The position numbers were made by a program, and so were the translations under genes. Shown here one piece after another: positions 11,012-21,262 of a stretch of DNA of 64,000 bases. How positions within the stretch are numbered: the first letter of the stretch is position 1; each line of letters begins with the position of its first letter. Origin of the DNA: Desmodus rotundus (lineage: Eukaryota; Chordata; Mammalia; Chiroptera; Phyllostomidae); assembly GCF_022682495.2 (NCBI RefSeq), contig NC_071396.1, positions 59,289,159-59,353,158 on the forward strand, written 5' to 3'. The notes beneath the pieces are model-generated. The model had not been told where the DNA came from and ran no database searches. It saw nothing but the letters and a program-made list of their open reading frames with translations.

Positions 11012-11600
11012 TTCCACTGCTGGGATTATACCCTAAGAACCCTGAAACACCAATCCAAAAGAACCTGTGCACCCCAATGTTCATTGCAGCACAATTTACA
11101 ATAGCCAAGTACTGGAAGCAACCTAAGTGCCCATCAGCAAATAAGTGGATCCAAAAACTATGGTATATTTACACAATGGAATTCTATGCAGCAGAGAGAA
11201 AGAAGGAGCTTATACCCTTTGCAACAGCATGGATGATACTAGAGAGCATTATGCTAAATGAAATAAGCCAGATGGTGAGGGACAAATGCCATATGATCTC
11301 ACCTTTAACTGGAACATAATCAACAGAAGAAAAAAGCAAACAAAAAATAACCAGAGACATTGAAGTTAAGAACAATCTAACAACAGCCAGGGGGGCGTGG
11401 GTAGGGGACAGTGGGAAGAGGGGATTACAGGAACTACTAAAAAGGACACATGGACAAAATCAAGAGGGAGGGTGGAGTTGGGGGAGGGAGGGGGTTCGGC
11501 TGGGGAGGGGTGGAGGGATGGGGAGAAAATGCATACAACTGTAATTGAATAACAATTAAAATTAAAGTAAATAAATAAATAATAGAAAAAGGATAAAAAA
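11012..11600 (+). mobile_element. 5'-truncated L1 3' end
   Basis: The sequence joins L1 ORF2 just before TGCTGGGATTATACCC, runs through the ORF2 C-terminus to the stop after SPLTGT near 11319, then the G-rich 3' UTR and an A-rich tail. The open frame 10999-11319 is the ORF2 tail. No clear TSD was found. Confidence 0.88.
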
Positions 11601-11912
11601 AACAACTGTATTTTGTTTTACAAGTAAAGTCCTTATAAAGCTAGAGTTATGACTCCAGACATTTCAAAGCCCATCAATACCTTTTACCTTCGCAAAACCT
11701 CCCCTATTTAGCTCAAATGCTTATAGATAACTGGCTTTATGAAACCAATGTCTACAGGAGGAGCTTACATTTTTTTCCCTTTGTACTTTGAGATGCAAAT
11801 ATTTGCTCAAGAAATCTTATTGGGGTCAGGGGGGACAAGATGACAGCCTAGTAGGAGAGTTTATCTCATGCCACTCCCAGAACCAAGAAGAATGTAAAAT
11901 GACAGGGGAGAT

Positions 11913-12000
11913 CCCTGGCTGGTGTGGCTCTGTGGATTGAGTGCCAGCCTGAAAACCAAAGGGTCACCAGTGCAAATCCCAATCTAGGGCTTATGCCTGG
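11913..12000 (+). mobile_element. Ves SINE, 5' half, split by an LTR
   Basis: The sequence starts CCCTGGCTGGTGTGGCTCTG and follows the Ves tRNA-derived head as far as ATGCCTGG, where it stops. The body resumes at 12476 after a 475-bp insertion and ends in a CT-rich section and A-rich tail near 12593. An imperfect TSD candidate (AAAATGACAGGGGAG against AAAATACAGAGCAG) flanks the whole. It sits in the 5' UTR of the old L1. Confidence 0.85.
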
Positions 12001-12475
12001 TGTGTTGCCACCCTTCAAGGCCAGGCAGGTTCATGGTATTAGTGCAGATGGAAAGATATTCAGAGAGCCATTGGGATGTCTGGCATGCCTTTATTCATGG
12101 GTGGGCAAGCCATGCACGCTGGAAGCTGCGTGTCTATCTATATGTCTCATGGCATTGCCCTTGCTCCCCAGAGAGGCACCCATCATGGCACCTGTCCCCT
12201 TGTATGTCTTTCATCATCATCACCCCCAGCAGGGAGTCCCTACCTGTTTAAATACTAGAGGGTAACAAAGCAGGCAAGATGTCATAACATTACATAACAT
12301 AACATAATTCTGTGCATGTGAGCCTATTTCATGTTATGGGAACAGTTTATCGGACCCAGTCTCAAGACTATGAGAACACTAGTTATCAGGCCTCTCCAAG
12401 GGTATGGGAACTCTGCTTCCCTTAGCTACCCAGACACCTGGGCGAGGAAGCCAGACTGTCTCTACTTACCCTACA
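12001..12475 (+). mobile_element. Solo LTR inserted inside the Ves SINE
   Basis: The insert begins TGTGTTGCC and ends CCCTACA, giving TG...CA termini. It is flanked by GCCTGG at 11995-12000 and GCTGGG at 12476-12481, a plausible diverged 6-bp target duplication, as made by class II (ERV2) integrases. No retroviral coding sequence is present, so it would be a solo LTR. The class is inferred from TSD length only. The orientation given is tentative. Confidence 0.55.
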
Positions 12476-12593
12476 GCTGGGGTGCAGGTCAGGTCCTCAG
12501 TATGGGGCACACAAGAGGCAACCACACATTGGTGTTTCTCTCCATCTTTCTCCCTCTCTTCCCCATCTCTAAAAACAAATAAAAAAATCTTTT
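12476..12593 (+). mobile_element. Ves SINE, 3' half
   Basis: GGTGCAGGTCAGGTCCTCAG matches the Ves body (GTTGCGGGCCAGGTCCCCAG). It is followed by GAGGCAACCACACATTGGTG, the CT-rich section and an A-rich tail. It completes the SINE begun at 11913. Confidence 0.85.
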
Positions 12594-12599
12594 AAAAAT

Positions 12600-14052
12600 A
12601 CAGAGCAGAACATCCACCCAAAATAAACATCTGAGGACTACCTGAGGAGATACTTAACCAAGAATGGGCAGAAACCACCTCATGACTTATAGAAAGGGCA
12701 TGGATGTGAAAGGGGCCTGCCACTTTCTCAGGTGCTAGCCACCTCCAATTTCACGGGTGGGGGAGGAGGAGGCTGCACAGCTTAGGAAGCTTCCCCTAAG
12801 GAGGAGTGAGGCCTGAAACTCTGACCAGGCTCCCAACACAGAGTGCCCATATTGGGATCACCTGATCACATAGCACCAAGGCATGAAAGGCCATGGTTTT
12901 GGGTTGGGTTTTTTTTGTTTTTGTTTTTTGTTTTTGCCTGCTAGAGATAAATGGAACTTGCTAGAAACAAAGCTGCCCTTTGTTTCCCTTTTTTTTTCTA
13001 AGGGGCCAAGACACAAGTTTTGTGTTCCCCAGCCACTTGCCTTTGGATCGGGTGAAGAGAGGTCAGCATGGTATGTAGTTGCTTGAGGAGAGTCTGAAGT
13101 AGGGGGTTTGGGGGAGAGGCCTGGGGGACCTGGTGCTGGGATATATAACACCATGCTGCAGCAGCAATTTTTCTTGAGAAAAAGTAAGCCTCTCCCAGGA
13201 GAAAAACAATGACCCCACCCTATGGGAATCTTCTGGCACAGCCTCTGAAAGCCTCTTAGCCCCATTTCTTGGAATCCTGCTTGCCACACCCCTTGAAATC
13301 CTGCTTTCCCAATCCAGCATCTTTCTTACTTTTCCCCAATCTGCATCTTGTCCCCTGCTGAGGAGACAGCAACAGAGGCAGACTCAGGGGTGTAAGAGAC
13401 TGGTTTTAAGGCACAGATATTCCATACACTTTCCTGGGAACCAGACTGGGCACTTCCTCCACACTGGAGAGCCTAGGAGTGCCATCATACAAAACTCTGG
13501 GCTCTGGACACCCCACCTGCAAACCTACAAGGGTTTTGGCCCAGCTGAGTTTAGGGAAATAATCTGGAACAGACTCAGACATGTGAAAACACCCACCATC
13601 TTCCTTGAAGTCTGAATGGCACCTCCCACAGGAGATCCAAGAGTTCCATCATCCTGATTCCACCAGAAGACCTTTCAGAAGCAGATGAGTCAGCAACTAG
13701 ACTAAGATTAATGGCAGGACTGCAGACAGAGGCAGGTGGAGCTGGTACCTGCAGTGCTTTTGGACACCAGCTGACCTACCCTTGGGCCTTGTGCTGTTAA
13801 AAAGCCAGCAGTGCAGAACAGTAAGGACCTCCCCAGATGAAGCCAAACCTGATGGAGACAGCCACAGACTGTGGATTGCTTGTAGCTTAAACAGGCTGCC
13901 TACAGCTAGATGAGGACAGCATATGACATTGGTTTATACCAGCTTCAGAACACCAGACTCATATCTAGAAGGAGAAGCCAGCAGGTAAACATGAAACTCT
14001 GATGAGACTAATTCTAGTTTGTTCCTTTTCATTATTTAAAATATTTTTTCTC
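12600..14052 (+). other. Old L1 5' UTR, non-coding
   Basis: This is the GC-richer 5' UTR of the L1 that starts at 11822. No gene-like frame is supported; the open stretches near 12858-13320 are overlapping chance frames. It carries no recognisable promoter element beyond general position. Confidence 0.6.
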
Positions 14053-14283
14053 CAGAGACAATGAAATTAAAAACATTGTAACAATAGCCACAGGGGAGTG
14101 GGGAGGGGATAGTGGGGAGAGGGGTCTATAGGAGCTACTATGGGGGACACAAGGACGGGATCAAGGGGGAGGGTGGAGGTGGGGGAGGGAGGTGGGACTG
14201 GCTGGGGTGGGGTGGAGGGAAGGGGAGAAAATGCAGACAATTGTAACTGAATAAAAATAAATTAATTAAATTTAAAATATATA
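14053..14283 (+). mobile_element. Short L1 3'-end insertion
   Basis: The fragment runs from CAGAGACAATGAAATTAAAA through the G-rich 3' UTR to CAATTGTAACTGAATAAAAA and an A-rich tail. TTTAAAATATTTTTTCTC before it and a TA-expanded version after it look like the TSD. It is a severely 5'-truncated L1 inside the 5' UTR of the host L1. Confidence 0.8.
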
Positions 14284-14289
14284 TATATT

Positions 14290-15110
14290 TTTTTCTCTTG
14301 CATACCTTTTTAACATTTTTTTCTTTTTCTTCAGTTTTGTTCCTATTTTTCACTATTTCTTATTTCAAATCTCATATTGTAATCTTCCCTTTTCTTACTC
14401 CATTTTGCCTTCTTCCTTCTCTTTCTTATTTTCATTTAACATTTTATTTTTTCCTTATCACCTTGTTTTTATTCCTTTGACTTACTATTTCTCATCCCTC
14501 TATAGTCTCAAAATAATTTTTCTTGTTTGAGTCATCTTATATTGTTTTTCTTGCATTATCTTCATTCTCTTTCTACCATAATTAATATTTGCTCATTTGT
14601 TGTTGATGTTGCTGTTATAGTTTTTCTTTTCTTTTATTCCTATTTTTTGCTATTTTTATTGCAAATCTCATATTTTGCTCTTCCTATTTCTTACTCCATT
14701 TTTCCTTCTTTCTTCCCTTTCTTATTTTCATTTTAAATATTATTTTTCCCCAGTCCATCAAAGAACATGTATAAAGGACACATATGGACAAAGCCAAAGG
14801 GGGTAGATTCATGGGTGGGAGGTGGGGATGGGTTAGCAGGGGGCTGAGGTGGTGTTAAAATGGAGAAAATTATAACTAAACAATAAGAAAATAAAAATAA
14901 ATAAAATAATAATAAATAAATATTCTTCCCCTTTCTTTGCTTATATCTATACCTTACTCTTATTATTTCCTCTACTCTATCCTTTCAAAATAATTTTCTT
15001 TCTGTTAGTCATATTATATTCCTTTTTATCTCATGATATTCTTATATACTTTCCACCCTTATTAATCTTTGATCATTTTCATTGATATTCCTGTTTTTGT
15101 TGGGAGTTAT
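14290..15110 (+). repeat. Pyrimidine-rich tandem units in the L1 5' UTR
   Basis: Two units of about 300 bp, from roughly 14316 and roughly 14617, share successive blocks: TTCCTATTTTT, ATTTCAAATCTCATATT, TTCTTACTCCATTTT, TCTTTCTTATTTTCATTT, then a CTCAAAATAATTTT-like block and TACCATAATTAATATTTG / CACCCTTATTAATCTTTG. The second unit is split by an L1-like tail at 14751-14925. On the L1 sense strand the tract is almost all T and C. Confidence 0.65.
14751..14925 (+). mobile_element. Short L1-related 3'-end insertion
   Basis: It runs from CAGTCCATCAAAGAACATG through a G-rich run to AAAATTATAACTAAACAATAAG and an A-rich tail. AAATATTATTTTTCCCC before and AAATATTCTTCCCC after are a likely diverged TSD. 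It interrupts the second pyrimidine-rich unit. Confidence 0.65.
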
Positions 15111-15485
15111 TTTTGCTGGTGTGAGTTTTGTATTCTGTGTTTTGTGTAGTCAGCACCTCTACAAAAGCATACAAAATGTGGTCAGGGTTGACACTTTCAT
15201 CAGCCAGCCAGAGGGGAGAACCCAACACTAAATGAGCCAACACCAATCAAAACCCAAATACAATAGGAGAGCCCACATAAGCTATATGAAGGGCATCGGA
15301 AGAGCAATGAGCTCACGAGACCAAGGAGACTGCACCACTGAATCCCACAGAACTCCTATCACAAAGGCACCCCACGAACACAGGGGTCACAGCAGAGCAA
15401 ACTAATACTTAGAATAAACAAAATGAGTCACCTTAAATGGGGAAACAAACAAACAATCATCAATTGAAAGGAAAGGGGGAATCCC

Positions 15486-17495
15486 AAGAACCAAGATGAC
15501 GCTGTAGGTAGACACACTGCGTTTCCTTCACAACCAGAACTGACAGAAAATCAAATGACAAGGAAGTCCGACACCAAGGAAATAAAAAATAAACATTCAT
15601 CCAGACCAGTAGGAGGGGTGGAGACAGGCAGCTGGGGTGGAGAGGACTCTCGTTGCTGTGGTGGGACTGAGACTGGTGGAGTGTCGGACAAATGGGGCAG
15701 GCACTCTGACCACGAGCAGATCCTGCGGCCCTACATTCGCACACAGATAAACTGAGAGGGCCGGACTCAGAGTGGCAGAGAACGGGGCAGGCAGAGCAGC
15801 GGGTAGCACCCCGCAGCCCCACATTCGCGCATAGATAAACCGGACAAATGGGGCGGGGGGAGTGAAGCAGACCACGTAACCCAGGGATGCAGCACAACGA
15901 AATAAAGCCTCAAAACTCTGAGTGAAAACACCTGTGGGGGTTGGGGTGGCAGCAGGAGAAACTCCCAGCCTCACAGGAGAGGTCCTTGGAGAGACCCACA
16001 GGGGCCTAGAGCGTGCACAGGCCCACCCACTCGGGAAGCAACACCAGAGGGGCCCAATTTGATTGTGGGTAGCAGAGGGAATGACTGCAACCTGGCAGAG
16101 AGTGGAGTGGGCGCCATTACTCCCTCTCGGCCCCTCCCCCACGTACAGCATCACAGCACAGCGACCAGCTTTACCCCGCCCCCGGGGAACATCTAAAGCT
16201 CCGCCCCTTTAAGTAACAGAAACACCAAGACAAAAAAAATAAATAAATGGCCCAAATGACAGAACACTTCAAAACTCCAGAAATAATTCAACTAAGCAGC
16301 GAACAGATAGCCAACCTATCAGATGCACAGTTCAAAACACTGGTAATCAAGAAGCTCACAGTATTGGTTGAATTTGGTTGAAAACTAGATGAAAAAATGA
16401 AGGCTTTGCTAAGAGAGACAAAGGAAAATGTACAGGGAACCAATACTGATGCGAAGGAAAGTGGGACTCAAATCGACGGTGTGGACCAAAAGGAAGAAAG
16501 AAACATCCAACCAAGGAAGAAAGAAAAGAATGAAGAAACAAGAATTCAGAAAAATGAGGAGAGGCTTAGGAACCTCCGGGACATCTTCAAACGTTCCAAC
16601 ATCCAAATTATAGGGGTTCCAGAAGGAGAAGAGGAAGAACAAAAAATTGAAAACTTATTTGAACAAATAATGAAGGAGAACTTCCCTCATCTGGCAAAGG
16701 AAATAGACTTCCAGGAAGTCCAGGAAGCTCAGAGAGTCCCAAAGAAGCTGGACCCAAGGAGGAACATACCAAGGCATATCATAATTACATTACCCAGGGT
16801 TAAGCAGAAGGAGAGAATCTTAGAAGCAGCAAGAGAAAAGAACACAGTTACCTACAAAGGAGTTCCCATAAGACTGTCAGCTGATTTCTCCAAAGAGAGC
16901 TTACATGGAAGAAGGGGCTGGCAAGAAGTATTCCAAGTCATGAAAGGGAAGGACCTACATCCAAGATTGCTCTATCCAGCAAAGCTTTCATTTAGATGGA
17001 AGGGCAGATAAAGTGCTTCTCAGATAAGGTCAAGTTCAAGGAGTTCATCATCACCAAGCCCTTATTATATGAAATGTTAAAGGGAGTTACCTAAGAAAAG
17101 GAAGATAAAAAATATGAACAGTAAGAATGACAGCAAACTCACAGTTATTAACAAACACACCTAAAACAAAAACAAATTAAGCAAACAACTAGAACAGGAA
17201 CAGAACCACAGAAGTGGAGATCACATGGAGGGTTATCAACAGGAGAGTGGGAGGAGGAGAGAGGGGGGAAAGGTACAGAGAATAAGTAGCATAAATGGTA
17301 GGTAGAAAATAGACAGGGGGAGGGTGAGACTAGTATGGGAAATATACAAGCCAAAGAACTTATATGTATGACCCATGGACATGAACTATAGGGTGGGGAT
17401 GTGAGTGGAAGGGGGTGGGTAGGATGGAGTGGAGTGAAGGGGGGGAATGAGACAACTGTAATAGCATAATCAATAAATATATTTTTTTAAAAAAA
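15486..17495 (+). mobile_element. HAL1-type ORF1-only retrotransposon, 2.0 kb
   Basis: A 20-bp TSD lies at 15466-15485 and 17496-17515. The 5' UTR holds two copies, 88 bp apart, of an ACATTCGC...AGATAAAC block (15733 and 15821). ORF1 starts at the ATG at 16247. A TGA at 16378-16380 and a 1-bp deletion near 16995 break it, leaving 204 codons open from 16397. The frame has a polar N-terminal segment, an RRM-like segment (IQIIGVPEGEEEEQ) and a C-terminal domain with TYKGVPIRLSADFS. About 400 bp of 3' UTR follow, with no ORF2. Confidence 0.9.
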
Positions 17496-17515
17496 GAAAG
17501 GAAAGGGGGAATCCC

Positions 17516-18387
17516 TAGAAAAAGAGCTAAATGAAATTAAGGCAAGCAATTTATCAGACATAAAGTTCAGAGTAATGGTTATATGAAAGTTCAAGGAAAT
17601 TAGAGACAACTACAAGGAACTCTATGAGAGCTACAAGGAACTTAGTGGGAACTACATCAGCATGAAAAAGGACAGAAACTATGAATAAGAACCAGGCGAA
17701 ATGAAGAATACCATATCTGAAATAAAGAATACACTAGAAGGAATTAAAAGCAGGCTAGATGAAGCAGAGATAGAAATAGTGAGCTGGAAAACAAGGTAGA
17801 AAAAAACACCCAGTAACAAAATGAAAAAGACTCCAAAAAGAAATGAGGATGGTTTAAGGGAGCTTTGGAACAACATGAAATGTAAAAATATTTGCATTAG
17901 AGAGATACCAGAAGGAGAAGAAAGGGAACAAGGGCTGCAAAAGCTGTTTGAAGAAATAATGAGAGAAAACTTACCTAACTTGGTGAAGGAAAACGTTCAT
18001 AAGTTCCAGACACATAGAAAGTCCCAGTCAGGATGAATCCAAAAAGGCCTACAACAAGACACATCACAATTAAAATGACAAAATGTAAAGACAAAGAGAG
18101 AATGTTAAAAGCAGCAAGGGAGAAACAGCTAGTAACATACAAGGGCATTCTGATAAGGCTATAGCTGATTTCCCAACAGAAACACTATAAGCAGGGACTG
18201 GCACAAAATATTCCAAGTAATGAAAATCAACTACCTGTAACCAAGATTACTCTATCCAGCAAGGCTCATGTTTAAAATTAAAATTGTAATAAAGTGCTTT
18301 GCAGGCTAAAAATAAATAAATAAATAAAAGAATACACCTTCACCAAACCATATTTGCAGGAATTACTAAAGAGACTGCTTTAGGAAG
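17516..18387 (+). pseudogene. L1 ORF1 remnant of the old full-length L1
   Basis: The start lies before the HAL1 (ATG near 15423). The body here encodes a charged coiled-coil-like segment, then an RRM-type segment (REIPEGEEREQGLQKLFEEIMRENLPNL, shown in parts, near 17901-17985) and a decayed C-terminal domain. L1 ORF1 protein is a trimeric RNA-binding chaperone. Several stops and frameshifts are visible, so no product is expected. Confidence 0.8.
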
Positions 18388-18398
18388 AATAAATGGAG

Positions 18399-18575
18399 AG
18401 AGAGGAAGAGGGAGAAGGATAGGGAGAGGGAGAGGGAGGGAGAGAAAGAAGAGAAGAGAAGAGAAGAGAAGAGAAGAGAAGAGAGAGAAGATAAGAGAAG
18501 AGAAGAGAAGAGAAGAGAAGAGAAGAGAAGAGAAGAGAAGAGAGGAGAAGAGAGGAGAAAAGAAAGGAACAAAGG
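18399..18575 (+). repeat. (AGAAG)n purine microsatellite
   Basis: A purine-only tract built mainly of GAGAA/AGAAG pentamers, with a GGGAGA-rich start. It lies between ORF1 and ORF2 of the old L1, where the ORF1 C-terminal codons were purine-rich already. Open frames here on the minus strand are repeats of Ser-Leu-Phe and carry no gene. Confidence 0.9.
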
Positions 18576-18587
18576 TACAAAGGGGAA

Positions 18588-20445
18588 ATGACAATGAATA
18601 AGTACTTATCAGTAATAACCTTAAATGTAAATGGATTAGATGCTCCAATCAAAAGACATAGGAAAGCTGAATGGATAAGAAAAGATGAACCACATACATT
18701 CTGTCTACAAAAGACCCACCTCAGAACAATGTATCTACACTGGCTAAAAGCAAAGTGACTGGAAAAAAAATTTCAATGCAAATGGACACACACACACAAA
18801 AAAGGTGGGCAGCAATAATTATATCAGACAAAATAGACTTCAAAATAAGGCCATAACGAGAGACAAAGAAGGTCACTACAAATACTTAAGGGAGTAGTCC
18901 AACAGGAGAATATAAGCCTGGAAAATTATATGCACAAAGTACAGGAGCACCTAGATATAAAGAAAGTCTTGCAACACTTTAGAAAAGAGATCGACAGCCA
19001 TACAATCATTGTAAGGGATTTTAACACCATACTGTCAACAATGGACTGATCTTCCCAACAAAAAATCAACAAGGCTATTGCAGCATTGAACAATACTCTA
19101 AATTAAATGGACTTAATTGATATTTACAGAACATTTCACCCCAAAGGGAAAAATATACATTCTTCTCAAACACAAATGAATTATTTTCAAGGGTATACCA
19201 CATGTAGCACACAAGACAAGCCTTAACAAAATCAAGAAGATCAATATCATATCATGCATCTTCTTAGATTGCAATGGCTTGAAACTAGAAAACAACTTCA
19301 AGGAAAACCCCCCAAAACACTCAATACATGGAGATATGTTTATTTAATAACATGTTATTAAGGACACATGGACAAAATCAAGGGGGAGGGTGGAGGTGGG
19401 GGGGAGGGGGGTTTGGCTGGGGTGGGGTGGAGGGATGGGGAGAAAAGGCACACAACTGTAATTGAATCACAATAAAAAATTGAAATTTAAAAAAATCTAC
19501 ATAAAAAAATAAAATAAATAAATAAAATAAAATAAAGAAAGAATTGATCAACCGTGAGATCAAAGAAGAAATCAAAAAGTATCAGGACACAAATTAACAT
19601 GAACACACAACTCAAAAACTATGGGACACGGTGAAGGCAGTCCTGAGAGGGATGTTCATAGCATTATAGGCCTACAGAGAAAGAAGGAAATAATCAAGAT
19701 CAGAGCAAAATTAAATGGCATAGAGACTAACAAAATAATTCAAAAGATCAACATTTCTGGGAGGTGGTGCAATCTTCCAAAACTGATTCGGGATGAAGCA
19801 GAAAACCTGAATAGATCAATAATTACTAACAAAATGGAAGCAGTAATTAAAAAAACTTCTGGTATACAAAAAACTTGGACCGGATGGCTTCACAGATAAA
19901 TTTTACCAAACATTTAAAGAAGAACTAATGCCTATCCTTCTCATACTTTTCCAAAAAATTCAAAAAGATGGAAGACTATGAGGCCAGAATTACCCTAATT
20001 ACAAAACCAGGTACAGACACAACAAAAAAAGAAAATTACATGCCAGTATCGCTGATGAACATAGATGCTTAATTATCAACAAAATATTAGCAAACCACAT
20101 CTAACAATACATTAAAAAGATCATACACCATGATCACGTTGGAGTTATTCCAGGGATGCAAGGATAGTGTGACATTCATAAATCAATACGTGTAATATAT
20201 CCTATAAACAAGATGAAAGGCAAAAATCACATGAGCATGTCAATAAATGCAGGTATAGCATTTGATTTAATCCAGACCCATTTGTAAAATCTCTCAGCAA
20301 AGGGAATAGAGGGAGCATATCTCAACATAATAAAAGCCATATATATAAAAAACTACTGCCAACATCATAATCAATAGGCAAAAACTGAAAGTATTTCCTT
20401 TAAGATCAGGAACAGCAAAAGTGTCTGCTTTTATCACAGTTATTC
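18588..20445 (+). pseudogene. L1 ORF2 remnant, endonuclease to RT start
   Basis: The frame begins ATGACAATGAATAAG and encodes the start of the L1 endonuclease domain (NVNGLDAPIKRHR-like near 18620-18665). It continues, with many stops, into the reverse transcriptase region by 20400. An L1 tail at 19360-19540 interrupts it, and an ERV2-like LTR cuts it at 20446. ATGACAATGAATAA at 18588-18601 would give a 14-nt overlap with the ORF1 stop. Confidence 0.8.
19360..19540 (+). mobile_element. Short L1 3'-end insertion
   Basis: It begins AAGGACACATGGACAAAATC, has the G-rich 3' UTR and CACACAACTGTAATTGAATC, and ends in a long A-rich tail. It interrupts ORF2 of the older L1, which resumes at GAATTGATCAACCGTGAGATC. 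Confidence 0.85.
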
Positions 20446-21262
20446 TGTTGCGAACTTCCCTGCCTGGTTTCAGAAGCTGTAACCCCCCCATGGCTGTAAC
20501 TCCCCCTGAGTGAGAGACGTTGGCACCCTAAGCCACTAAGGAGACAAAGCTTATCTCCCTGGCAGAAGCACCACCTCTGCCCAATTGACTTTGCCCGGCC
20601 TGGCCCCCAGTGCATGATTGGTTAGCCAATGACAAGTAAGATTCCTCAAGGGAGGGGTGACCTAAGACAGGCACAGTCATGAGGGGGCCCTCAGGGAAGG
20701 ATTTGGGGGGGTATAGAGAAAGGGGGTGATGGACTGTAGCCCCTCAGCTTTGACATAGCCTGAGTCCTCATTCTGTCTGCAAGAAGTCTCCTAATATCCT
20801 GGCTGCCTTACTTCCCCTGCTTGACCTAAGCCTGAAACAACGCCAGAGGTAGGTGTGGCCCTGTGCTGGAAAGGGTGATCAGGCCTGAGAAAGAATGCAT
20901 AAAATCCTGTGAAGCCTGCTTTGCTAATACCCTCAATTTAAATGATAAGGACCCAAGCATAAAATGAGTTTGTTTCCCCAAAGTTTTATGGCCCTTTAGC
21001 TATCTGACCCTGACTCTAAATAAGCCTTCATAATTCTTTCAATGTTATCTATTGTTTCATCATTACTGCCTGACAATGATTGATGAGCTTTGCTGTATAC
21101 ACCCTATATTCCTATGCAGATGAACCCAATAAAAGTCCGTTGAGGAACAGGTTCCTGGCCCTTCTCCTTTGAGAGTTTGGCCACCTTTCCTCCCCAAGCA
21201 GATCATGTCTTGGTAGATTTATTCTCAGCCATAAAATCATGGACACTGCAGGCTAGTACCTG
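20446..21262 (+). mobile_element. ERV2-like solo LTR in L1 reverse transcriptase
   Basis: The insert begins TGTTGCGAACTTCCC, contains CCCAATAAAAGTCCG (polyadenylation signal) near 21125, and ends near 21262, where L1 RT sequence resumes at TTCAACATAG. Flanking GTTATTC and GTTCTTC could be a diverged target duplication. The TGTTGC start and about 820-bp length fit class II LTRs. No internal retroviral genes are present. The 3' boundary is uncertain by about 10 bp. Confidence 0.6.

Noticed and set aside
12858..13320. Overlapping 143- and 85-codon minus-strand ORFs
   Set aside because: They lie antisense in the old L1 5' UTR, overlap each other in different frames and show no recognisable family.
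14290..15110. Evenly spaced repeats considered as a CRISPR-like or satellite array
   Set aside because: Only two long diverged units exist, with no spacer structure, inside a mammalian L1 5' UTR.
18340..18652. Minus-strand ORFs with repeated SSLLFS
   Set aside because: Translations of the (AGAAG)n microsatellite, not a repeat protein.
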